Assembly: GCA_947097535.1 (NCBI GenBank) | Contig: CAMURM010000083.1 | Location: 1-6,747, forward strand | Source: an uncultured Selenomonas sp. | GTDB taxonomy: Bacteria > Bacillota > Negativicutes > Selenomonadales > Selenomonadaceae | Length of the DNA: 6,747 bases | Direction of reading: 5' to 3' | Part shown: one piece after another, positions 1 to 5,730 of the stretch | Layout of the letters: every line of letters begins with the position of its first letter | Position numbering within the stretch: the stretch's first letter is position 1 | Translations under genes and position numbers: made by a program | Notes under the pieces: model-generated | The model's database searches: none | Seen by the model: only the letters and a program-made list of their open reading frames with translations | Told to the model about the DNA's origin: nothing

Positions 1-1
1 G

Positions 2-322
2 CAGATGAAGCAAACCCCTTCTTTCAAAATGTCCTTGACAAAGGGGACAGTTCAAATCAAGAAAGAGAACGAAGAGAGGGTGAGTTACATGACTTTCGCG
101 ATGAAAATGATGGAGGAAAGGAAAGAGGGTTTCAGGGAAGGGGAACGTCAGGGTCTTGCCAAGGGCAAGGCTGAAGGAAAAGCCGAAGGAAAAGCCGAAG
201 GGATGGCGCTTTCTATTCGCAGCATGATGGAGAAATTGAACTTTTCCATGGAAAAGGCGATGGATATTCTGCAGATTCCTGCAGCGGAACGTGCCAAATA
301 CGCAGCGCTCGTCAAAGGGTGA
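2..322 (+). CDS. C-terminal tail of Rpn/PD-(D/E)XK transposase-like protein (partial, 5' end outside window)
   Basis: The reading frame is open from the left edge to a TGA at 320-322. The first ATG is at 5-7 with no ribosome site in view, so the true start probably lies upstream. The visible part has no catalytic domain. From about residue 28 it reads MTFAMKMMEERKEG, then a charged GxxxG stretch with three GKAE units, then a short helical end (SMMEKLNFSMEKAMDILQIP). This layout is typical of the C-terminal tail of Rpn-family recombination-promoting nucleases and PDDEXK-family putative transposases. The family call rests on this tail alone. The first 15 or so residues look less protein-like than frame 1 over the same bases, so a frameshift near 43-46 is possible and the gene may be broken. 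An internal ATG at 89-91, preceded by GAGAGGG at 74-80, could start a 77-residue product. The region is AT-richer than the cluster downstream and appears functionally unrelated to it. Confidence 0.55.
   Translation, partial: QMKQTPSFKMSLTKGTVQIKKENEERVSYMTFAMKMMEERKEGFREGERQGLAKGKAEGKAEGKAEGMALSIRSMMEKLNFSMEKAMDILQIPAAERAKYAALVKG
164..199 (+). repeat. 12-base tandem repeat, three units, encoding GKAE x3
   Basis: Units at 164-175, 176-187 and 188-199. The last two are identical (GGAAAAGCCGAA); the first differs at two positions (GGCAAGGCTGAA). A related unit, GLAK, precedes them at 152-163. The repeat keeps frame because its unit is 12 bases, so a change in copy number would alter tail length without breaking the protein. 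Such Gly/Glu-rich repeats are common in Rpn-type tails. Confidence 0.8.
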
Positions 323-351
323 GTTGTCCTCCAGTTTGCTGTGATGAAGTC

Positions 352-380
352 TTGTCAAAGCACGAAATTTCCATTATAAT
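352..380 (+). promoter_or_regulatory. Sigma70-type promoter of the polyamine cluster
   Basis: TTGTCA at 352-357 (-35, 5 of 6 matching TTGACA) is separated by exactly 17 bases from a perfect TATAAT at 375-380 (-10). Transcription would start near 386-388, leaving a leader of about 93-95 bases before the speD start codon. It points towards the cluster and is the only good promoter seen between the upstream gene and speD. No operator could be recognised. Confidence 0.75.
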
Positions 381-410
381 AAGGCAGAGCTAGCAAAAAC
401 GAAAATGAAC

Positions 411-450
411 GGCAGGTGACGCAGCGATAGCTCGTTATCTGCCTTTTCTT
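411..450 (+). terminator. Terminator-like hairpin in the speD leader (possible attenuator)
   Basis: GGCAGGTGACG (411-421) pairs with CGTTATCTGCC (433-443), including two G-T pairs. The helix continues as AGC (423-425) with GCT (430-432) closing a GATA loop at 426-429; C422 is bulged. That is about 14 pairs followed at once by TTTTCTT (444-450), the form of an intrinsic terminator. It sits downstream of the promoter at 352-380 and only 8 bases before the speD ribosome site. It may terminate read-through from the upstream gene, attenuate the polyamine transcript, or both. Its function is inferred from position. Confidence 0.65.
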
Positions 451-458
451 GTCAGCCA

Positions 459-467
459 AGGGAAGGA
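459..467 (+). promoter_or_regulatory. Ribosome binding site for speD
   Basis: The purine-rich AGGGAAGGA at 459-467 is the only Shine-Dalgarno-like stretch before speD. It lies 13 bases before the TTG at 481, which is longer than usual. The TTG is preferred because homology to SpeD begins there. An ATG at 467-469 is out of frame. Confidence 0.5.
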
Positions 468-480
468 TGGGACGTTCGGG

Positions 481-1254
481 TTGGAAGGAAAGCTGAAGTT
501 ATACGGGTTCAATAATCTGACGAAGTCTTTGAGCTTCAATATCTACGATATTTGCTACGCGAAATCGCAGCGCGAGCAGCAGGACTACATCAAATATATT
601 GACTCGCAGTACAACTCAGAGCGATTGACGAAGATCCTCATGCGCGTGACGGAGATGATCGGCGCGCATGTCCTGAGCATCTCGAAGCAGGATTACGATC
701 CGCAGGGCGCGAGCGTGACCTTCCTCATTTCGGAAGAGGATGCAGCGGGGCACAAGAAGCCGCTGATGAATGACGAGATTGTCGCGCACCTTGACAAGAG
801 CCATGTGACCGTGCATACATACCCCGAGTTCCATCCCGAGACGAGCATCGCGACGTTTCGCGTCGACATCGACGTGGCGACGTGCGGCGAGATCACGCCT
901 TTGAAGACGCTCGACTACCTCATTGGCAAGTTTGATTCGGATATCATCACGATGGATTACCGCGTGCGCGGCTTCACGCGCGATGTGACGGGAAAGAAGC
1001 TCTTCATGGACGACAAGATGTCGTCGATTCAGGAGTATATCAAGTCGGAGACTTTGGCGACGTACGATGCCATGGACATCAATGTCTATCAGGCGAATAT
1101 TTTCCACACGCGCATGCTCATCAAGGAGATCGAGCTGCAGAATTACCTCTTCAACACGGATATTTACGAGATACCGCCGAAGACACGGCTTGCCATCAGC
1201 AACAGCCTGCGGCGCGAGATGATCGAGATCTACAGCGGCAGCAATGTCTTCTGA
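481..1254 (+). CDS. speD: S-adenosylmethionine decarboxylase proenzyme, E. coli-type (class 1a)
   Basis: This is a pyruvoyl enzyme that decarboxylates S-adenosylmethionine to provide the aminopropyl donor for spermidine synthase. The 257-residue product is close to the E. coli SpeD length of about 264 and follows it end to end. The N-terminus KLKLYGFNNLTKSLSFNIYD matches the E. coli start and fixes the TTG at 481-483 as the start codon. The self-cleavage site is in AHLDKSHVTVHTYPE: Lys106 would end the beta chain, and Ser107 would become the pyruvoyl group of the alpha chain. Cys135 in ATCG corresponds to the active-site cysteine of the E. coli enzyme. Other conserved stretches are DYDPQGASVT (71-80), DYRVRGFTRD (159-168) and NVYQANIFHT (201-210). 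It is the first gene of the cluster, followed after 44 bases by the decarboxylase gene. This long form differs from the short class 1b enzyme of Bacillus. Identification is firm. Confidence 0.96.
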   Translation: MEGKLKLYGFNNLTKSLSFNIYDICYAKSQREQQDYIKYIDSQYNSERLTKILMRVTEMIGAHVLSISKQDYDPQGASVTFLISEEDAAGHKKPLMNDEIVAHLDKSHVTVHTYPEFHPETSIATFRVDIDVATCGEITPLKTLDYLIGKFDSDIITMDYRVRGFTRDVTGKKLFMDDKMSSIQEYIKSETLATYDAMDINVYQANIFHTRMLIKEIELQNYLFNTDIYEIPPKTRLAISNSLRREMIEIYSGSNVF

Positions 1255-1276
1255 GCGGGGGCGGCGCGTGCCGCTC
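1253..1276 (+). other. GC-rich hairpin in the speD-speA gap
   Basis: GAGCGG (1253-1258) pairs with CCGCTC (1271-1276), starting inside the speD stop codon. No T-run follows, so it is unlikely to terminate transcription. It could stabilise or help process the transcript between genes. In DNA this rich in G and C such a short stem may be chance. Confidence 0.3.
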
Positions 1277-1298
1277 GCATGGGAGGAAAGAGAAGGAA

Positions 1299-2768
1299 TT
1301 GGAAGCATTCGACTATCATACGCAGGATCGGGCGCCTGTTCTTGAAGCTTTAGAGCGCTTCAAGAACAGGCGCGTCGTGCCTTTTGACGTGCCGGGGCAC
1401 AAGCGCGGACGCGGCAACGCGGAGCTTGTGGACTTTCTCGGCGAGAAGTGCCTTTCCGTCGATGTCAATTCGATGAAGATGCTCGACAACCTTTGCCATC
1501 CCGTATCGGTGATTCGCGAAGCGGAGGATTTGGCGGCGCGGGCGTTCGGCGCGGCGCATGCCTTCTTCATGGTCGGCGGCACGACGAGTTCGGTGCAGAC
1601 GATGATTCTGACGGCGGCGAAGCGCGGCGAGAAGATCATCCTGCCGCGCAATGTGCATCGAAGCGTCATCAACGCGATGATCCTCTCGGGCGCTGTTCCT
1701 GTCTATGTGAATCCACAGATGGATCGACGGCTCGGCATCGCGCTCGGCATGAGGCTCGCCGATGTCGAGCGTGCAATCGAGGAGAATCCGGACGCGAAGG
1801 CGATCTTCGTCAACAATCCGACGTATTACGGGATATGCTCGAACATCCGCGCCATCGCCGATCTCGCTCATGCGCACGGCATGCTGCTCCTCGCCGATGA
1901 GGCGCACGGCACGCACTTCTATTTCCACGATCATTTGCCCGTTTCCGCCATGGCGGCGGGGGCGGACATGGCGTCGGTGAGCATGCACAAGTCGGGCGGC
2001 TCTCTGACGCAAAGCTCGCTCCTTTTGATCGGTGAGCGCGTGCACGAGGGCTATGTGCATCAGATCATCAATCTCACGCAGACGACGAGCGCGTCGTACC
2101 TCCTCATGGTAAGCCTCGACATCTCGCGGCGCAACCTTGCGATTCGCGGGCGCGAGACAATCGACAAGGTCATCCGTCACGTCGAATATGCGCGTTCTGA
2201 GATCAACGCTATCGGCGATTACTATGCCTATGCGCAGGAGCTTGCCGACGGCGACGCCGTCTTCGATTTCGACGTCACGAAACTTTCGATCTTCACGCGC
2301 TCTCTGGGGCTTGCGGGCATCGAGGTCTACGACCTTCTGCGCGACGAGTACGACATTCAGACGGAGTTCGGCGATATGGCGAACCTCCTCGCCTACGTCT
2401 CGATCGGCGACCGCCCCAAGGACATTGAGCGTCTCGTATCCGCGCTCGCCGAAATTCGGCGCAACTATAAGAAGCCGCCGAAAAACATGCTGGAGGTCGA
2501 GTACATCAGCCCGAAGGTCGTCTGCGGCCCGCAGGAGGCGTTCTACGCTGAGAAGGAGGCTCTTCCCCTCGCCGAGACGGCAGGGCGCGTTGCGGGCGAA
2601 TTCGTCATGTGCTATCCGCCGGGCATTCCGATCCTCGCACCGGGCGAGCTTGTGACGGCGGACATCCTCGATTATATTCGCTACGCGAAGAAGAAGGGCT
2701 GCTCGCTGACGGGACCGGAGGATATGGAGATCCGGCGGCTCAACGTGATGAAGGAGACTGAGGCATGA
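1299..2768 (+). CDS. speA: Orn/Lys/Arg decarboxylase, fold type I (aminotransferase fold); most likely arginine decarboxylase
   Basis: This PLP-dependent amino acid decarboxylase probably converts arginine to agmatine. The 489-residue product aligns along its whole length with the short Bacillus SpeA type (about 490 residues), not the much longer E. coli decarboxylases. Landmarks: VPFDVPGHKRG (27-37), FFMVGGTTSS near 89-98, IILPRNVHRSV (113-123), NNPTYYG (172-178), and LADEAHGTHF (198-207), whose Asp200 should contact the PLP ring nitrogen. SMHKSGGSLTQSS (228-240) contains the PLP lysine, Lys231. The C-terminal domain carries PQEAFYAEKEALPLAE (411-426) and YPPGIPILAPGE (439-450). It starts at TTG 1299-1301, 12 bases after GGAGG (1282-1286), and its stop overlaps the speE start (ATGA, 2765-2768). 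Substrate cannot be fixed from sequence because this family includes lysine and ornithine enzymes. The agmatinase two genes downstream favours arginine. Confidence 0.9.
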   Translation: MEAFDYHTQDRAPVLEALERFKNRRVVPFDVPGHKRGRGNAELVDFLGEKCLSVDVNSMKMLDNLCHPVSVIREAEDLAARAFGAAHAFFMVGGTTSSVQTMILTAAKRGEKIILPRNVHRSVINAMILSGAVPVYVNPQMDRRLGIALGMRLADVERAIEENPDAKAIFVNNPTYYGICSNIRAIADLAHAHGMLLLADEAHGTHFYFHDHLPVSAMAAGADMASVSMHKSGGSLTQSSLLLIGERVHEGYVHQIINLTQTTSASYLLMVSLDISRRNLAIRGRETIDKVIRHVEYARSEINAIGDYYAYAQELADGDAVFDFDVTKLSIFTRSLGLAGIEVYDLLRDEYDIQTEFGDMANLLAYVSIGDRPKDIERLVSALAEIRRNYKKPPKNMLEVEYISPKVVCGPQEAFYAEKEALPLAETAGRVAGEFVMCYPPGIPILAPGELVTADILDYIRYAKKKGCSLTGPEDMEIRRLNVMKETEA

Positions 2769-3619
2769 ATCTTTGGTTTACGGAGAAGCACACGAAGGAT
2801 GCGGGCTTTTCCATCAAGGTCGATCGGCAGATTTACTCGGGCAGGAGCGAGTTCCAGCGCATCGACATCTTCGAATCGCCGGAGTTCGGCCGCTTTCTGA
2901 CGATCGACGGCTACATGATGCTGACGGAGAAGGATGAGTTCATCTACCATGAGATGATCGTGCATGTGCCGATGTGCGTCAATCCCGAGGCGAAGCGCAT
3001 CCTCGTCATCGGCGGCGGCGACGGCGGCACGGTGCGCGAGCTTCTGCGCTACAAAAGCGTCGAGCGCATCGATCTCGTGGAGATCGACGAAATGGTTGTC
3101 GAGGCGTGCCGCGAGCACTTGCCGCAGACAGCGGCATGCCTTTCGGACGAGCGCATTCGCTTCTTTTTCGAGGACGGACTGCGTTTCATTCGCCAGCCCG
3201 AGGACGAATACGATTTGATCCTCGTGGATTCGACCGATCCTTTCGGGCCGGGCGAGGGGCTTTTTACGAAGGAGTTCTACGGCAACTGCTTCAAAGCTCT
3301 GCACGAGGACGGCATCATGGTCAATCAGCACGAAAGCCCGTTTTACAAGGATGACGCCTATGCCATGCAGCGTGCGCACAAGCGCATCGTCGAGTCGTTC
3401 CCCATCAGCCGCGTCTATCAGGCGCATATCCCGACGTATCCGTCGGGGCACTGGCTCTTCGGCTTCGCGTCGAAGAAGCGTGCGCCCATCGAGGGCGTTG
3501 ATTGGCAGCGTTGGAAGCGGCTCGGCATCAAGACGCGCTACTACAATACGAAGCTGCATATCGGCGCTTTCGCCCTGCCGACCTATGTGGAGGAGATGCT
3601 GCGCGATGTTGAAAGATAA
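2765..3619 (+). CDS. speE: Spermidine synthase (polyamine aminopropyltransferase)
   Basis: It transfers the aminopropyl group of decarboxylated S-adenosylmethionine to putrescine, giving spermidine and methylthioadenosine. The product has 284 residues, the usual length. The N-terminal beta region holds QRIDIFESPEFGRFLTIDG (31-49) and the YHE motif (61-63). The Rossmann-like methyltransferase fold carries the nucleoside-binding IGGGDGGTVRE (82-92) and VEID (105-108), where Glu106 should bind the ribose. VDSTDP (154-159) contains Asp155, the expected catalytic base, and Asp158, expected to hold putrescine. The C-terminal IPTYPSGHW (222-230) is also typical. The start is ATG 2765, with AAGGAG at 2751-2756 eight bases before it, overlapping the previous stop by 4 bases. 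The gene end overlaps speB by 14 bases, so translational coupling is likely. All key residues are present, so it appears functional. Confidence 0.96.
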   Translation: MNLWFTEKHTKDAGFSIKVDRQIYSGRSEFQRIDIFESPEFGRFLTIDGYMMLTEKDEFIYHEMIVHVPMCVNPEAKRILVIGGGDGGTVRELLRYKSVERIDLVEIDEMVVEACREHLPQTAACLSDERIRFFFEDGLRFIRQPEDEYDLILVDSTDPFGPGEGLFTKEFYGNCFKALHEDGIMVNQHESPFYKDDAYAMQRAHKRIVESFPISRVYQAHIPTYPSGHWLFGFASKKRAPIEGVDWQRWKRLGIKTRYYNTKLHIGAFALPTYVEEMLRDVER

Positions 3620-4487
3620 TGTAGAAACTTTTCTGGGCTGCGACACATCGTATGAAGAGTCGCGCATCGTGCTTTTCGGCGCACCTTTCGATTCGACGAC
3701 GTCGTTTCGGCCGGGCACGCGCTTCGCGAGCCGCACGATGCGTGCCGAGTCGTACGGGCTGGAGACGTACAGCCCATATCTCGACCTTGATATGGAGGAG
3801 ACGCGCGTCTTTGACGGCGGCGACTTGGAGCTTTGTTTTGGCGATACGGCTCGCGCTCTGGGGCAGATCGAGGACTTTGCGCGGAACCTGCTCGCCGATG
3901 GCAAGAAGCCCTTCATGATCGGCGGCGAGCATCTCGTGACGCTTCCCGTCGTGCGTGCGCTCGCCGAATGCTACGAAGATCTCCATATCGTGCATTTCGA
4001 TGCACATACGGACTTGCGCGATGATTACTTGGGTGCGAAGCTCTCGCACGCGACGGTCATGCGCCGCGCCTGGGACATCCTGGGTGATGGGCGCATTCAT
4101 CAGTTCGGCATACGGAGCGGCGAGCGCGCGGAATTCCTCTGGGCGAAGGAGCACACGCATTTGCAGCGCTTCGATTTCACGGGGCTTGAATGGAGTCTCG
4201 CTGAACTCATGGGAAAGCCCGTGTACCTGACGCTCGACCTTGATGTGCTCGATCCGAGTGTTTTTCCCGGCACGGGCACGCCCGAGCCGGGCGGCGTGAG
4301 CTTCCTCGATCTTCTTCGTGCGCTCCGAAAGACGCTGCGGCTCGACCGCATCGTCGGCTGCGACATGGTCGAACTGTCGCCGCACTACGATGCGAGCGGC
4401 GCGTCGACGGCGGTAGCATTGAAGCTCCTCCGAGAGATGCTTCTCGCTTGGGAAGAGCCGGCGATTCGCGGTGCAGAGATGGTTTGA
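3606..4487 (+). CDS. speB: Agmatinase (agmatine ureohydrolase)
   Basis: It hydrolyses agmatine to putrescine and urea and belongs to the binuclear-manganese arginase/agmatinase family. The 293-residue product resembles Bacillus subtilis SpeB, sharing SFRPGTRF (33-40), LETYSPYLD (52-60), the exact HFDAHTDLR stretch (130-138), LSHATVMR (146-153) and QFGIRSGE (166-173). Expected metal ligands are all present: His109 in GGEHL, Asp132, His134 and Asp136 in DAHTD, and Asp211 and Asp213 in LDLDVLDP. The conserved PGTGTPEPGG loop (221-230) and DMVELSP (253-259) follow. The ATG at 3606 is chosen because similarity starts there and GGAGGAG (3589-3595) lies 10 bases upstream. The same frame stays open further back into speE but encodes only Arg/Ser-rich shadow sequence. 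The gene overlaps speE by 14 bases. Its presence is the main argument that the decarboxylase upstream acts on arginine. Confidence 0.95.
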   Translation: MLKDNVETFLGCDTSYEESRIVLFGAPFDSTTSFRPGTRFASRTMRAESYGLETYSPYLDLDMEETRVFDGGDLELCFGDTARALGQIEDFARNLLADGKKPFMIGGEHLVTLPVVRALAECYEDLHIVHFDAHTDLRDDYLGAKLSHATVMRRAWDILGDGRIHQFGIRSGERAEFLWAKEHTHLQRFDFTGLEWSLAELMGKPVYLTLDLDVLDPSVFPGTGTPEPGGVSFLDLLRALRKTLRLDRIVGCDMVELSPHYDASGASTAVALKLLREMLLAWEEPAIRGAEMV

Positions 4488-4490
4488 TGC

Positions 4491-4505
4491 GGGCGGCGAA
4501 CGCCC
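4491..4505 (+). other. Short GC-rich hairpin in the speB-carboxyspermidine synthase gap
   Basis: GGGCG (4491-4495) pairs with CGCCC (4501-4505) around a GCGAA loop, 3 bases after the speB stop. Only TT follows, so this is not a convincing terminator, and the two downstream genes are probably co-transcribed with speB. It may modulate transcript stability or be chance. Confidence 0.3.
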
Positions 4506-4518
4506 TTGAGTTGACGAC

Positions 4519-4524
4519 AGGAGG
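4519..4524 (+). promoter_or_regulatory. Consensus ribosome binding site for carboxyspermidine synthase gene
   Basis: A perfect AGGAGG lies 6 bases before the ATG at 4531. It is the best ribosome site in the window, so this gene can initiate translation on its own, unlike the overlapping genes upstream. Confidence 0.85.
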
Positions 4525-4530
4525 AAAATT

Positions 4531-5730
4531 ATGGGAAAGGCTTTGATCATCGGCGCGGGCGGCGTCGCAAGCGTCGCCGTGCACAAGTGCTGCCAGAACA
4601 GCGACGCCTTTGAGGAAATCTGCATTGCGAGCCGTACGAAGGCAAAGTGCGACGCATTGAAGGAAAAGCTCGCGGGTGGAAAGACGAAGATCACGACGGC
4701 GCAGGTGGATGCGGACAAGACGGACGAGCTCATCTCCCTGATCGAGCGGGAGAAGCCCGACGTCGTCTTGAATCTTGCATTGCCGTACCAGGATCTGACG
4801 ATCATGGACGCATGCCTTGCGACGAAGACGCATTATGTCGATACGGCAAACTACGAGCCGGAGGACACGGCGAAGTTTGAATACAAATGGCAGTGGGAGT
4901 ACAATGACCGCTTCAAGGAAGCCGGCATCACGGCGCTGCTCGGCTCGGGCTTCGACCCGGGCGTCACGGGCGTCTTTTCCGCTTACGCCTTGAAGCATCA
5001 TTTCGATGAGATCAATTACATCGACATTCTTGACTGCAACGCGGGCGATCACGGCTATCCGTTTGCGACGAACTTCAATCCCGAGATCAACATCCGCGAG
5101 GTTTCGGCGAAGGGAAGCTATTGGGAAGACGGCAAGTGGGTTGAGACGGAGCCGATGGAGATCAAGCGCGTCTACAACTTCCCCGAGGTCGGCGAGAAGG
5201 ACATGTACCTCTTGCATCACGAGGAGCTGGAGTCGCTCGCGATCAATATCCCCGGCATCCGCCGCATCCGCTTCTTCATGACGTTCGGCGAGAGCTACCT
5301 GCGTCACCTCAAGTGCCTGGAAAACGTCGGCATGACTTCGATCGAGCCGATTGAGTTCGAGGGCAAGAAGATCATTCCGCTGCAGTTCCTCAAGGCGGTT
5401 CTGCCCGATCCCGCGAGCCTTGGCCCTAGGACGAAGGGCAAGACGAACATCGGCTGCATCTTCCGCGGCAAGAAGGACGGCGAGGAAAAGACGTACTATC
5501 TCTACAATGTCTGCGATCACGAAGCGTGCTACAAGGAAGTCGGCTCGCAGGCGGTTTCCTACACGACGGGCGTGCCCGCGATGATCGGTGCGATGCTCGT
5601 GATGAACGGCACATGGAAGGGTGCGGGCGTCTATAACATCGAGCAGTTCGATCCCGATCCGTTCATGGATGCGCTGAATCGCTGGGGCTTGCCGTGGCAG
5701 GAGAGCTTCACGCCGGAGCTTGTCGATTGA
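4531..5730 (+). CDS. Carboxynorspermidine/carboxyspermidine synthase (dehydrogenase), saccharopine dehydrogenase-like
   Basis: In this family the enzyme condenses aspartate beta-semialdehyde with a diamine and reduces the imine with NADPH, giving carboxyspermidine from putrescine or carboxynorspermidine from 1,3-diaminopropane. The 399-residue product has the usual length. The N-terminal Rossmann domain opens with ALIIGAGGVA (4-13), followed by IASRT (32-36), whose Ser34 and Arg35 suit NADPH phosphate binding. Further family features are HYVDTANYEP (101-110), GSGFDPGVTG (138-147), YTTGVPAMIGAML near 344-356 and a C-terminal GVYNIEQFDPDPF (366-378) and WGLPW (385-389). Saccharopine dehydrogenase proper is the main alternative, but the adjoining nspC and the polyamine cluster make the carboxyspermidine role much more likely. 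No genes for 1,3-diaminopropane synthesis are in view, so putrescine is the favoured substrate. It follows speB by 43 bases and its stop overlaps the nspC start by one base (TGATG). Confidence 0.92.
   Translation: MGKALIIGAGGVASVAVHKCCQNSDAFEEICIASRTKAKCDALKEKLAGGKTKITTAQVDADKTDELISLIEREKPDVVLNLALPYQDLTIMDACLATKTHYVDTANYEPEDTAKFEYKWQWEYNDRFKEAGITALLGSGFDPGVTGVFSAYALKHHFDEINYIDILDCNAGDHGYPFATNFNPEINIREVSAKGSYWEDGKWVETEPMEIKRVYNFPEVGEKDMYLLHHEELESLAINIPGIRRIRFFMTFGESYLRHLKCLENVGMTSIEPIEFEGKKIIPLQFLKAVLPDPASLGPRTKGKTNIGCIFRGKKDGEEKTYYLYNVCDHEACYKEVGSQAVSYTTGVPAMIGAMLVMNGTWKGAGVYNIEQFDPDPFMDALNRWGLPWQESFTPELVD

Noticed and set aside
405..419. Four-codon leader peptide (ATG at 405, stop at 417-419) in the speD leader
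   Set aside because: It has no ribosome site and no run of informative codons, so it does not support ribosome-mediated attenuation.
449..480. Second TTGTCA at 449-454 as a promoter beyond the hairpin
   Set aside because: No -10 element follows at proper spacing. It repeats the 7-mer CTTGTCA found at 351-357, but this may be chance.
1448..1900. Alternate plus-strand frame inside the arginine decarboxylase gene
   Set aside because: It is fully contained in a gene with end-to-end family similarity, is low complexity, and has no ribosome site.
3351..3605. Upstream extension of the agmatinase frame into speE
   Set aside because: The extension encodes Arg/Ser-rich sequence unlike any agmatinase. 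Similarity and a ribosome site both point to the ATG at 3606.
4511..4540. TTGACG before the carboxyspermidine synthase gene as a second promoter
   Set aside because: There is no -10-like sequence at 16-18 bases spacing; the region reads into the start of the gene.
2681..5520. Long open frames on the minus strand (over 400 codons at 2681-3916, 3528-4805 and 4207-5520)
   Set aside because: They lie antisense to well-identified genes, have Arg/Ala/Leu-rich composition without recognisable motifs, and overlap each other. They are a by-product of GC-rich codon use on the plus strand.
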